Shown here piece after piece: positions 1-9,073 of a stretch of 64,000 nucleotides of DNA (the stretch's first letter is position 1; each line of letters starts with the position of its first letter). The stretch covers positions 317,601-381,600 of the forward strand of contig JBKEEJ010000001.1 in the NCBI GenBank assembly GCA_047777345.1, in the 5' to 3' direction. Source of the DNA: Anaerocolumna sp047777345. Its GTDB lineage: Bacteria > Bacillota > Clostridia > Lachnospirales > Lachnospiraceae. The position numbers and the translations under genes are program-made. The notes under the pieces are model-generated. The model did not search any database. It saw only the letters and a program-made list of their open reading frames with translations, and was not told the DNA's origin.

Positions 1-915
1 GAAGAGTTTTATGAAAGAGTTCTTACCCTGGTATGTATTTTAAGTATTACCAGCTCTACTTGCGCCATAACTCAAAAATTCATAATATCCGCAGTGGACG
101 ATTACTACCGTTATAACAGAATTTCAGCCATGTTTTTGCATCCAAATTATTTTGGAACCATAACGGCGATTGTAATTATTATCTGCGCATATAAGATTTT
201 AACCAATCAGGGACCAAGGTGGCTGTACTGTTTTATTGGATGCCTGAATGTGGTAAGTATTTATCTTAGTGAGAGTATGTTTGCCTGGGTGGAAGTATTT
301 GTTGGCATAGGGGTTTTACTTTTCGTATTGAAAAGATACAGGCTTCTCCTGGCATGGACAAGCATCGGAGCCATTGCCGCTTATCTTATTTTGTTTTTGA
401 ATGTGGGACTGATACCCCGTCTGTCCGATGCCAAAAAAACTTTAAGTATGCGTTTTGAAATCTGGAATTTTGCAATAGAGCAGATACGCAAGTATCCTTT
501 GTTCGGACATGGTTCCATGTCCTGTGCCTTCTTAAGTTATAAAGAAGGGCATTTGATTCCTCATTCACACAGTATACTTTTGGATAATCTTATGAACTAT
601 GGTTTCATCGGAACCACAATTATGGCATTGTATTTTATAAGATATTATACCCGTGTGATTTCACTTATATGGAAAGAAAAAAAGACGAGAGTTTTGCCTC
701 TTATTTTGGCTGTATCAGCAGCTGCTATGGTACATGGCTTAACTGATGTTACGCTGTTTTGGATTCAGACATTGCCATTATTTATCTTCATATTATCCGG
801 ATGCGGCACAAGCGAAATTGCTTCCATTCGGATTAAAGTGCCTGAACTTACCCGGAGAAAATGTGTTTATGCACTGAAAAATAACTATACGACCGTTTAT
901 TACACAAAAAAATAA
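1..915 (+). CDS. O-antigen ligase/polymerase-like membrane protein, 5'-partial
   Basis: The reading frame is open from the first base, so the gene begins upstream of the window; the GTG at 94 is an internal codon, not a credible start. The visible 304 residues hold several hydrophobic segments, then a hydrophilic loop with R-F-E-I-W and a G-H-G-S motif before two more membrane spans. That loop is typical of the Wzy/O-antigen ligase superfamily (PF04932), which polymerises or transfers lipid-linked glycans outside the membrane. The C-terminal 35 residues are basic and cytoplasmic. It probably closes a polysaccharide gene set lying upstream. Exact substrate cannot be told. Confidence 0.75.
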   Translation, partial: EEFYERVLTLVCILSITSSTCAITQKFIISAVDDYYRYNRISAMFLHPNYFGTITAIVIIICAYKILTNQGPRWLYCFIGCLNVVSIYLSESMFAWVEVFVGIGVLLFVLKRYRLLLAWTSIGAIAAYLILFLNVGLIPRLSDAKKTLSMRFEIWNFAIEQIRKYPLFGHGSMSCAFLSYKEGHLIPHSHSILLDNLMNYGFIGTTIMALYFIRYYTRVISLIWKEKKTRVLPLILAVSAAAMVHGLTDVTLFWIQTLPLFIFILSGCGTSEIASIRIKVPELTRRKCVYALKNNYTTVYYTKK

Positions 916-951
916 TGTTAAGATAAGTAAAAATTTTTGCATCTTCATGTA

Positions 952-980
952 TTGACTTTGGAAAAAATCAAAATTAGAAT
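952..980 (+). promoter_or_regulatory. SigA-type promoter of the chemoreceptor gene
   Basis: TTGACT (952-957), 17-base spacer, TAGAAT (975-980), about 50 bases before the chemoreceptor ATG at 1034. It is not a SigD/sigma-28 type site, which many chemoreceptors use. Confidence 0.6.
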
Positions 981-1033
981 GGATTTAATAAACAACACAA
1001 AAGAGAATTATCTTAGCCACAGGGAGGAAATAC

Positions 1034-3130
1034 ATGAAGACAATCAAAGCAAGGATGACATTGTTTTTTGGCATTCTGATATTGGTTATTTGTCTTGGGA
1101 TGGGCTTTATATCTTTTAAAGCATCCAGGAAGGCTATAACAGAAGACAATAAGAAGCTAATGACACAACTTGCTATACAGGCAAGCCAGACAATAAATTC
1201 AGAAATAAATCAATACCTGGATTCACTGGAATCGGCTGCCTCCAATGACATATTCTGTTCTACATTTGATATGGCACAGAATCAAAAAGTTACTGATGTT
1301 CTGCAAAAAGAAACTAAGAGGGCAGGATATCTGCATATGGCTTATGTAAATCAGGCAGGTAAAGCCATATACGATAACGGCGATCAAAAGGACTTAAGCA
1401 ATGAAGATTATATAAAAAAAGCGTTAAGCGGAGAAAATGTTGTTTCCGACCCAATGGTAACGGAAGATAACCAGATTGCCATGGTGTATGCTGTGCCTGT
1501 TATGGACGGACAAACGGTAAAAGGCGTATTGATGGGATTAAGAGACGCTTATGAACTGGGTGAAATGGCCAGTCAGATTACATATGGAGAATCCGGAAAC
1601 GCTTACATAATAAATCACTTTGGAAATACCATAGCACATTCTGATAAAGAAAAATTTGAATCCATATTAAATCAGATATCGGAAGGAAACGGCAGGAACG
1701 GGGAAAAAGGTGCGGACGTAATATCTTCTGCAACGGCGGCAGCCGGTGCCGATACGGAAAAAACGGATAAGGATGGCCCGAAAGGTAGAAATCTGCTGGG
1801 CTTTGAAAATTTTGACCAATTCCAGCAGGATATGGTCCAGGGAAAGTCCGGTTTTGGTCAATATAAAGCAGAAGGCGTAACCAAGTTCATGGGATATGCA
1901 CCCATTGGTGATTTGGGGTGGTCTTTTGCTCTGGAAATTGATAAGAAAGAAGTTTTATCAGCCCTTGATTCATTACGGGAAAGTTTTATTCTAATTGGAT
2001 TATTAGCTCTGTTAATTGGTTTGGCAGTGGTTTATCTTATCTCAAACAGAATTCATAAACCTCTTAGCTACTTAACCAATTTCTGTTATGAAATGTCAAA
2101 AGGTGATTTTACCAAGAATCTGGATGAAAAATTCAAGAAAAGAAAAGATGAAACGGGAAGGCTTTCCGTCGCGTTTCAAACCATTGCTGATTTATTCCGA
2201 AAACTTCTGCAGGAAAACGCAGAAATCTCCAAAGCAATATACTCTTTGTCCAAAGACCTGGACCAGATGATTGAACAGGCTTCCCGGATGGTGAAAGAAG
2301 CCGCAGGAACCATTGAGCAAATTGCCGATGGGAATCATAAACAGGCAGAGGATACCCAGTCCGGTGTCCAGAAAATCAGTGAAATGGAATCTTTAATCGA
2401 TCAGGAAAACACCAATATGGAAAAACTGAAAGCTTCTGCGGAAAATGTTGATAAAATGAAGGAAGAAGGATTTGCCATATTGGAGAACCTTGTTCAAAAA
2501 ACCAGAGAAAACAGCAGTATTTCTAAGGAAATTCAGCAAGTCATAATGGCTACTAAGGAAAGTGCGGAAAGAATTGAAGAAATAAGCCATATGATTGGAA
2601 ATGTGGCAAAACAGACCAATCTTCTTGCTTTAAATGCAGCAATTGAAGCAGCCAGGGCCGGAGAAGCCGGTAAGGGATTTTCCATTGTTGCGGAAGAAGT
2701 GCGTGCTTTGGCAGAGGATACGGATAAACTGTCCAAAGAAATAAATGAAGTAATTAATGACCTGGAGAAAAAGGCTTCCGGTTCTGTTGAAAAAATGGAT
2801 GAAGTATCCGCAATTGTTTTGCAGCAGTCGGAAAGTGTGGAGAATACGCGATTAAAGTTTGTAGGTATTGCAGAGTCTATTGAAAAGACAAAAGAGGCCA
2901 TTGAAATATTAAATCAGTCGGTACAGGAAATGAGCAATAAGAAAAACGAGGTTGTTAGAATTATTATGAACCTGTCGGCTATTTCCCAGGAAAATGCTTC
3001 GGGAACGGAAGAAATATCTCATTCCATGGCGGAACAATCCAATTTTATGCAGGATGTATTAACTTTAAGCAAAAATCTTTCTGAAATGGCTAAAAAAATG
3101 GACGTTTCCTTGACCAGATTTGATTTTTAA
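1034..3130 (+). CDS. Methyl-accepting chemotaxis protein (dCache-HAMP-MCP)
   Basis: Transmembrane chemoreceptor of 698 residues that would pass ligand binding outside the cell to a CheA/CheW array inside. TM1 lies at about residues 10-30, an extracellular double-Cache type sensor at about 35-310, TM2 at about 318-338, HAMP to about 392, then the long helical signalling domain. The hairpin tip with N-A-A-I-E-A-A-R-A-G-E is at about residues 533-543 and is well conserved. Residues about 216-252 of the sensor are a Gly/Lys/Asp/Ala-rich low-complexity insertion that looks like a flexible loop. There is no C-terminal pentapeptide tether for CheR/CheB. RBS AGGGAGG lies 6 bases before ATG. The upstream overlapping ORF at 937 is a shadow. 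No other chemotaxis gene is in the window. Confidence 0.93.
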   Translation: MKTIKARMTLFFGILILVICLGMGFISFKASRKAITEDNKKLMTQLAIQASQTINSEINQYLDSLESAASNDIFCSTFDMAQNQKVTDVLQKETKRAGYLHMAYVNQAGKAIYDNGDQKDLSNEDYIKKALSGENVVSDPMVTEDNQIAMVYAVPVMDGQTVKGVLMGLRDAYELGEMASQITYGESGNAYIINHFGNTIAHSDKEKFESILNQISEGNGRNGEKGADVISSATAAAGADTEKTDKDGPKGRNLLGFENFDQFQQDMVQGKSGFGQYKAEGVTKFMGYAPIGDLGWSFALEIDKKEVLSALDSLRESFILIGLLALLIGLAVVYLISNRIHKPLSYLTNFCYEMSKGDFTKNLDEKFKKRKDETGRLSVAFQTIADLFRKLLQENAEISKAIYSLSKDLDQMIEQASRMVKEAAGTIEQIADGNHKQAEDTQSGVQKISEMESLIDQENTNMEKLKASAENVDKMKEEGFAILENLVQKTRENSSISKEIQQVIMATKESAERIEEISHMIGNVAKQTNLLALNAAIEAARAGEAGKGFSIVAEEVRALAEDTDKLSKEINEVINDLEKKASGSVEKMDEVSAIVLQQSESVENTRLKFVGIAESIEKTKEAIEILNQSVQEMSNKKNEVVRIIMNLSAISQENASGTEEISHSMAEQSNFMQDVLTLSKNLSEMAKKMDVSLTRFDF

Positions 3131-3262
3131 AAAGGTCTATGGAATGGAAGAAAAAGTATTAATAAGAGAATGTTGTATATTCACGCCAAAGTTTTATTGG
3201 CATATTATTTAAAAAATCCGATTGGCGAATCATTCATTTAAGAAACTGGTCAGGAGAAAAAG

Positions 3263-4195
3263 ATGTCTATTGCAAGTATTGTGCTGAATCAGATCCTTAC
3301 AATGTTTATTTTAATATTAATTGGAATCATATGTTTTAAATGCAACATAATCAATGAGGCCGTATGCAAAAAACTCTCTGACTTATTATTACAATTAATC
3401 TCTCCCTTTCTGATTTTTACTTCTTATCAAAGAGAGTTTAGTAAAGTTGTCCTGACCGGATTATTTATATCCCTTGGTTTGGCAGTAATAACACATTTGT
3501 TTGGAATACTGACTGCCTATATTCTTGTACCTGGTAAAAAGAATCCGGACAGTGTGGTTGAGCGTTTTTCTGTTATTTACTCTAACTGTGGTTTTATTGG
3601 AATTCCTTTAATTAATGGTATATTCGGAAGCGAAGGGATTTTTTATATAACTGCGTATATAACTGTTTTTAACTTATTTCTCTGGACCCAGGGACTGATT
3701 ATGATGAATGGGATAAATGGGATAACAAACCCTAAAAACGTGGCCAAAACCTTGATTTCACCTACCTTAATTTCTATTATTCTGGGATTTATTTGTTTTT
3801 TGCTGCAGCTGAAAGTACCCTCTGTTATTTATGATTCTATGGAATATGTTGCTTCTATGAATACACCTTTGGCAATGATTGTAGCGGGGGCAACTATTGC
3901 CCAGACCAGTATCAGGAACCTATTTACAAAGGTTCGAATTTATCTGGTCTTGTTCCTAAAACTTATCTTCATTCCTGCTGTTTTGGCTTTCCTTTACAGC
4001 AGATTGAAGATGGATACCCCGGTATTTGTGACGGCAGTTTTAGCCGCCGCATGTCCTACTGCGGCCACTGGAACTATGTTTGCAATACGTTATCATAAAA
4101 ATGCTCTTTATGCTTCCGAAATTTTTGCTTTGACTACCCTGGGGGCTCTTGCTACGATTCCTGCTGTTATGACATTAACGGACTTATTAAAATAA
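3263..4195 (+). CDS. AEC (auxin efflux carrier) family transporter
   Basis: Integral membrane protein of 310 residues with about ten hydrophobic helices spread over the whole chain, matching the Mem_trans/AEC family (PF03547), whose bacterial members export or import malate and other small organic acids. Supporting motifs are N-C-G-F-I-G-I-P-L in the first half and A-A-C-P-T-A-A-T-G in the second, the two pseudo-repeat halves. It is monocistronic: 130 bases after the chemoreceptor, and followed by a strong bidirectional terminator shared with nifJ on the other strand. Neighbouring nifJ handles pyruvate, so an organic acid substrate is plausible, but that is inference. Confidence 0.88.
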   Translation: MSIASIVLNQILTMFILILIGIICFKCNIINEAVCKKLSDLLLQLISPFLIFTSYQREFSKVVLTGLFISLGLAVITHLFGILTAYILVPGKKNPDSVVERFSVIYSNCGFIGIPLINGIFGSEGIFYITAYITVFNLFLWTQGLIMMNGINGITNPKNVAKTLISPTLISIILGFICFLLQLKVPSVIYDSMEYVASMNTPLAMIVAGATIAQTSIRNLFTKVRIYLVLFLKLIFIPAVLAFLYSRLKMDTPVFVTAVLAAACPTAATGTMFAIRYHKNALYASEIFALTTLGALATIPAVMTLTDLLK

Positions 4196-4222
4196 GGTTA
4201 TTTATTTTATTGTGTAAGATAT

Positions 4223-4271
4223 AAAAGGAGCTGCCATTTCGGTTTAACCACTAAATGGCAGCTCCTTTTTT
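4223..4271. terminator. Bidirectional rho-independent terminator
   Basis: Perfect inverted repeat AAAAGGAGCTGCCATTT (4223-4239) and AAATGGCAGCTCCTTTT (4253-4269) around a 13-base loop. A-run on one side and T-run on the other let it serve both the AEC gene and convergent nifJ. Confidence 0.92.
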
Positions 4272-4314
4272 AATAAGAAACTTCGCGAATTTCTTGTTAA
4301 TTGTAGTTTACAAA

Positions 4315-7300
4315 TTAATCTTGCTGAGCCAGTTTCACTAACTTAGCATATTTTTCCTTAGCGTTCTTTTCAGCTTTGGCAAATAATTCTTTTGCTCTTT
4401 CCGGATTAGAACGTGCAAGAGAACTGTAACGAACTTCATTGTTAATGAATTCCTGATAATCAGCAGTAGGCTCTTTGGAGTCTAACTGGAATGGATTCTT
4501 GCCTTGTTCTGCCAAACGAGGATCGAAGCGGAACAGATGCCAGTAACCGGCTGCAACAGCACGTTTTTCTTCTGTCTGTGAACCCTTCATACCGCCTTTG
4601 ATACCATGGTTAATGCAAGGAGCATAAGCGATAATGATAGAAGGTCCGTGATAGCTTTCTGCTTCTACAAATGCTTTTACGCACTGATTGTAGTCAGCAC
4701 CCATTGCAATTTGAGCCACATATACATAACCATAGCTCATAGCAATAGCAGCTAAGTCTTTCTTCTTAACTTCCTTACCAGCAGCAGCAAACTGAGCTAC
4801 AGCACCTGTAGGAGTTGATTTGGAAGACTGTCCGCCTGTATTGGAGTAAACTTCCGTATCAAATACTAAGATATTAACATCTTCGCCACTGGCTATTACA
4901 TGGTCTAAACCGCCGAAGCCGATATCATAAGCCCAGCCGTCGCCACCAAAGATCCATTGAGATTTCTTGGATAAGAAATCCTTGTTAGCTAAGATATTGT
5001 CTTTATCTTCATTGTTAATATTGCTCTTTTCCAGTACTTCAATAAGTTCTCTTGAAGCAGGACCGTTAGCTGCGCTGGAATCTTTTGTAGCAAGATATTG
5101 TTCGCATGCAGCTTTAATATCAGCGCTGTCAACTACTTTGGAAAGAGCTTCTACAGAAGAAATTAAGCGTTTTCTTAATGCTTTCTGAGCCAATGCCATA
5201 CCATATCCGTATTCTGCATTGTCTTCAAATAAGGAGTTAGCCCATGCAGGTCCGTGTCCGTCTTTATTAGTTGTATAAGGTGTAGAAGGTGCGGAACCAC
5301 CCCAGATAGAGGAGCATCCTGTTGCGTTTGCAATGTACATTCTGTCACCAAATAACTGAGTAACTAATTTGGCATAAGGTGTTTCGCCACAACCAGCGCA
5401 AGCTCCTGAGAACTCGAGCAAAGGTTTCTTAAACTGGCTTCCTTTTACAGTAGTTTCCTTAAATTTAGCAACTACTTCATCCGGATATCCAATTTCTACG
5501 CCATAGTCAAATAATTTCTGAGCTTCTAACTGGCTTTCCTGGCTCTTCATAGTTAAGGCTTTTTCACCTTTCTTACCAGGGCATACATTTACGCAGGAAC
5601 CGCAACCTTGGCAGTCAAGTACGGATACGGAAACGGCAAATTTATATCCAGGCATACCATTTAAGTTTACTAAGGAAGCGCCTGCCGGAGCAGCTTTAGC
5701 CTGTTCTTCGGTCATAGCAACCGGACGAATGGCTGCATGAGGACAAACATAAGAACAGAAATTACATTGGATACAGTTGTCCGGATTCCAGCTTGGTACG
5801 TCAACTGCAATACCACGTTTTTCAAATGCAGCGGATCCCTGAGGGAAAGTACCGTCAGCAGAATCTACGAAAGTTGAAACAGGAAGGCTGTCTCCTTTTT
5901 GTGCATCCATAACATGCTGAACATTGTTAACGAAATCCAGCATTTCTTTATTAGCTCCGGTTGATTTCTTTGTTAATTCTTCATCAGGAGCGTCTGCCCA
6001 GGAAGCAGGAACTTTAACTTCCTTAACATCGGTAATACCACGATCAATAGCCTCATGGTTCATCTTAACAATTGCTTCACCTTTTCTGCCATATGTAGCA
6101 GTTGCGGCATCTTTCATATATTTAACGGCATCTTCAACCGGAATAATACCTGCAAGTTTAAAGAATGCTGCCTGAAGTATGGTATTGATACGCCCGCCAA
6201 GACCAATTTCCTTACCAATGTTAATACCGTCAATGGTGTAGAATTTAATATGATGTTGTGCTATGTAACGTTTTACCTGTCCAGGTAAGTGTTTTTCAAG
6301 TTCGTCCATATCCCAGCTGCAGTTAAGAAGGAATGTACCGCCGTCCTTTAAGTCCTGAACCATATCATATTTTCTGATATAAGAAGGATTGTGGCATGCT
6401 ACAAAGTTAGCCTTGCTGATTAAGTAAGTTGACTTAATCGGGTTCTTACCAAAACGTAAGTGGGAAATAGTAACACCACCGGATTTTTTGGAGTCATAGG
6501 AGAAATATGCCTGAGCATACATGTCAGTATGGTCACCAATAATCTTAATGGAGTTTTTGTTGGCACCTACTGTACCATCTGCACCAAGACCCCAGAACTT
6601 GCAGCTGATTGTGCTTTCAGGAGTGGTGTTAGGATTTTCGGTAATCTCTAAGGAAAGATTTGTAACATCATCTACAATACCGATTGTAAATTTCTGTTTT
6701 TCTTTATTCTTGTATACTGCAATAATCTGTGCAGGTGTAGTGTCTTTGGAACCTAAACCGTAACGTCCTGAGAAAACAGGAACTTTGTCAAACTTGGTGT
6801 TCTTTAAGGCAGCAACTACATCAAGCCATAACGGTTCGCCAAGAGCGCCTGGTTCTTTTGTTCTGTCTAATACGCTGATTTGTTTTACAGTGTCAGGAAT
6901 TGCGTCAATTAAGTGTTTTGCGCTGAAAGGTCTGTAAAGTCTTACTTTCACAAGACCAACTTTAGAACCGTTAGCATTTAAGTAATCGATTGTTTCTTCA
7001 ATGGTATCGCAAACGGAACCCATGGCAATGATTACATGTTCTGCATCCGGAGCACCGTAGTAGTTAAATAATTTATAGTTAGAACCAATCTTAGCATTGA
7101 TTTTGTTCATGTAATCTTCTACGATACCAGGAACAGCGTTGTAATATACGTTGCTTGCTTCTCTGGCCTGGAAGAAGATATCAGGATTCTGTGCAGTACC
7201 GCGTGTTACAGGATGTTCCGGATTTAATGCACGTTTACGGAATGCGGCAACAGCATCCATATCAACAAGCTCTTTTAAATCTTCATAATCCCAAATTTCA

Positions 7301-7848
7301 ATTTTCTGAATTTCATGGGATGTTCTGAAACCATCAAAGAAGTGTAAGAATGGAACACGTCCTTTGATAGCGGAAAGGTGAGCCACGGCTCCTAAGTCCA
7401 TAACTTCCTGAACATTGCTGGAGCAAAGCATAGCAAATCCTGTTTGGCGGCATGCATATACGTCAGAATGATCGCCAAAGATTGATAACGCATGGCTTGC
7501 TACCGCACGGGCTGAAACATTAATAACGCAGGGAAGTAATTCACCGGCGATTTTATACATGTTAGGGATCATTAACAATAATCCTTGAGAAGCTGTGAAA
7601 GTAGTTGTTAATGCACCAGCTGCTAAGGAACCGTGAACTGTACCGGCTGCACCGGCTTCAGATTGCATTTCAGTAACCAGTACTTCGTGACCGAAGATAT
7701 TCTTTTTACCTTGAGCAGCCCAAGCATCAGTTACTTCAGCCATTACAGAAGATGGTGTAATTGGATAGATGGCAGCAACATCGGTAAACGCATATGACAC
7801 GTGTGCCGCGGCATTGTTTCCATCCATGGTTTTCATTTTTCTAGCCAT
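4315..7848 (-). CDS. nifJ: Pyruvate:ferredoxin (flavodoxin) oxidoreductase
   Basis: Single-chain PFOR of 1177 residues, the usual length. It decarboxylates pyruvate to acetyl-CoA and CO2 while reducing ferredoxin, in the cytoplasm; this is the central fermentative step of clostridia. In order: pyrimidine-binding domain with Y-P-I-T-P-S (about 29-34), transketolase C-like domain, gamma domain, a 2[4Fe-4S] ferredoxin domain with CIQCNFCSYVCP and CQGCGSCVNVCP (about 690-770), then the TPP domain with CAGCGETPY carrying proximal-cluster cysteines and GGDGWAYDIGFGG for thiamine diphosphate. Start ATG has AAGGAGG 8 bases upstream. It stands alone on the minus strand, convergent to the AEC gene and divergent from greA. 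Confidence 0.98.
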   Translation of the reverse strand: MARKMKTMDGNNAAAHVSYAFTDVAAIYPITPSSVMAEVTDAWAAQGKKNIFGHEVLVTEMQSEAGAAGTVHGSLAAGALTTTFTASQGLLLMIPNMYKIAGELLPCVINVSARAVASHALSIFGDHSDVYACRQTGFAMLCSSNVQEVMDLGAVAHLSAIKGRVPFLHFFDGFRTSHEIQKIEIWDYEDLKELVDMDAVAAFRKRALNPEHPVTRGTAQNPDIFFQAREASNVYYNAVPGIVEDYMNKINAKIGSNYKLFNYYGAPDAEHVIIAMGSVCDTIEETIDYLNANGSKVGLVKVRLYRPFSAKHLIDAIPDTVKQISVLDRTKEPGALGEPLWLDVVAALKNTKFDKVPVFSGRYGLGSKDTTPAQIIAVYKNKEKQKFTIGIVDDVTNLSLEITENPNTTPESTISCKFWGLGADGTVGANKNSIKIIGDHTDMYAQAYFSYDSKKSGGVTISHLRFGKNPIKSTYLISKANFVACHNPSYIRKYDMVQDLKDGGTFLLNCSWDMDELEKHLPGQVKRYIAQHHIKFYTIDGINIGKEIGLGGRINTILQAAFFKLAGIIPVEDAVKYMKDAATATYGRKGEAIVKMNHEAIDRGITDVKEVKVPASWADAPDEELTKKSTGANKEMLDFVNNVQHVMDAQKGDSLPVSTFVDSADGTFPQGSAAFEKRGIAVDVPSWNPDNCIQCNFCSYVCPHAAIRPVAMTEEQAKAAPAGASLVNLNGMPGYKFAVSVSVLDCQGCGSCVNVCPGKKGEKALTMKSQESQLEAQKLFDYGVEIGYPDEVVAKFKETTVKGSQFKKPLLEFSGACAGCGETPYAKLVTQLFGDRMYIANATGCSSIWGGSAPSTPYTTNKDGHGPAWANSLFEDNAEYGYGMALAQKALRKRLISSVEALSKVVDSADIKAACEQYLATKDSSAANGPASRELIEVLEKSNINNEDKDNILANKDFLSKKSQWIFGGDGWAYDIGFGGLDHVIASGEDVNILVFDTEVYSNTGGQSSKSTPTGAVAQFAAAGKEVKKKDLAAIAMSYGYVYVAQIAMGADYNQCVKAFVEAESYHGPSIIIAYAPCINHGIKGGMKGSQTEEKRAVAAGYWHLFRFDPRLAEQGKNPFQLDSKEPTADYQEFINNEVRYSSLARSNPERAKELFAKAEKNAKEKYAKLVKLAQQD

Positions 7849-7950
7849 ATTGATATATCCTCCTTATGAATGTAGTAAATCAGGTATTACTTTCAAAAGA
7901 CAGCAAAATACAGAGCAGCTGCCCCATAGCGCCCTGATTACTATAAGTTT

Positions 7951-7966
7951 GTATTTAGTTAAATAC
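7951..7966. promoter_or_regulatory. Palindrome over the nifJ transcription start (possible operator)
   Basis: GTATTTA-GT-TAAATAC has perfect 7-base arms and sits just downstream of the predicted minus-strand -10 box, so it overlaps the expected nifJ start site. Position and symmetry suggest a repressor site; the regulator is unknown. It is not a good match to the Rex consensus (TTGTTAA-N4-TTAACAA). Confidence 0.4.
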
Positions 7967-7968
7967 TC

Positions 7969-7997
7969 ATATTACAGAATATCACTATTCGACACAA
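7969..7997 (-). promoter_or_regulatory. Predicted nifJ promoter
   Basis: Read on the minus strand: TTGTGT (7997-7992), 17-base spacer, TAATAT (7974-7969), about 115 bases before the nifJ ATG. Confidence 0.5.
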
Positions 7998-8472
7998 GTG
8001 TAAAGAGGTTATTGCCACTATTTCAAAAATTTAATAAAAGATTATAATTTTTCCTAAAAATTTATAAAATGAGTCCTATGGTTTTTACTTACTTGGTATA
8101 ATTTCAAAGATGACAAGATAATATATAAGAATAGCCGCAAAGAAGATGTATTTATGTAATAATGAAAAATGAAATGGATGGAAACTTTTTGCCATTTTAA
8201 TATATTATAGAAAGGTTAAGGTTGTTATATAGAACATTTCGGATGTATCATATTTCGAATCAAAGCTAACTCAAAATTTTTGCTGACACATTTTATAATT
8301 ACTTTTAAAGGTTGGTTTATCATTTAGCTACCTTATTATAATAGAGTAATTAGAGTAATTTCAAAAACCATTCATAGATGTATCGGAAGCTGACTATAAA
8401 TACATGTATAAATATATATTAATTTAATTATTAATGCGGCTTGCGGTATATAGGAAATAGAACCTTAAGCAG
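7998..8472. other. AT-rich intergenic region without a gene
   Basis: About 475 bases between the divergent nifJ and greA promoters. It is very AT-rich and has no ORF with a ribosome site. Short repeats such as AGAGTAATT (twice near 8343-8362) are seen; no tRNA, riboswitch or strong hairpin was recognised. Confidence 0.5.
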
Positions 8473-8501
8473 TTGACAAGAAACAAGTGATACGTTATAA
8501 T
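8473..8501 (+). promoter_or_regulatory. Consensus SigA promoter of greA-lysS
   Basis: TTGACA (8473-8478), 17-base spacer, TATAAT (8496-8501): a perfect consensus promoter about 40-50 bases before the greA start. Confidence 0.85.
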
Positions 8502-8550
8502 ACTTTGAATGTATCGAAATATCGATTAAAACGGAGGAAGGGTGTTTAAT

Positions 8551-9033
8551 ATGGCAGAAAAGAAGAACATATTGACCTATGAGGGATTAAGACTTTTAGA
8601 AGAAGAAATTCAAGATTTAAAAGTTAATAAAAGAAAAGAAGTTGCACAAAAAATCAAAGAAGCCAGAGAACAAGGCGATTTATCTGAAAATGCAGAATAC
8701 GATGCTGCCAAGGATGAGCAAAGACAAATTGAGGCTAGAATTGAAGAAATAGATAAGATCCTTAAAAATGCCGAAGTGGTGGTAGAAGATGAAGTAGAAG
8801 TTGACTCCATCAACATCGGATGTAAAGTTAAAATATTGGATTTAGAGTATAATGAAGAGATGGAGTATAAAATTGTAGGTTCAACTGAAGCAAATAGTTT
8901 AAAAGGAAAAATCTCCAATGAATCACCGGTGGGCAAAGCCCTGATTGGTGCGCATGTTGGGGATATTGTTAATGTTGAGACCCATTCTGGTATACTTCAA
9001 TACAAAATACTGGAAATTCAAAGATCGAATTAA
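8551..9033 (+). CDS. greA: Transcription elongation factor GreA
   Basis: GreA binds the RNA polymerase secondary channel and stimulates cleavage of backtracked RNA. The 160-residue protein has the N-terminal antiparallel coiled coil with the tip motif G-D-L-S-E-N-A-E-Y-D-A-A-K (about residues 43-55), containing the acidic residues that act in cleavage, and a C-terminal FKBP-like domain with S-P-V-G-K-A-L near the end. Length equals the family norm (about 158). Start choice: ATG 8551 fits family alignments; a GTG at 8542 lies only 4 bases from GGAGG (8533-8537) and would add three residues, so it remains possible. It is co-transcribed with lysS, 40 bases downstream, a common pairing in Firmicutes. 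Confidence 0.96.
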   Translation: MAEKKNILTYEGLRLLEEEIQDLKVNKRKEVAQKIKEAREQGDLSENAEYDAAKDEQRQIEARIEEIDKILKNAEVVVEDEVEVDSINIGCKVKILDLEYNEEMEYKIVGSTEANSLKGKISNESPVGKALIGAHVGDIVNVETHSGILQYKILEIQRSN

Positions 9034-9073
9034 GGGCATAAGGGTATGCCTGGAATAGAAAGGAAGAACTATT

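Noticed and set aside
4967..6763. Several plus-strand ORFs of 60-83 codons inside nifJ
   Set aside because: They are antisense shadows of a highly conserved gene, lack ribosome sites and have no recognisable content.
7998..8472. Possible small gene or structured RNA between nifJ and greA
   Set aside because: No ORF with a ribosome site and no hairpin strong enough stood out in this AT-rich spacer.
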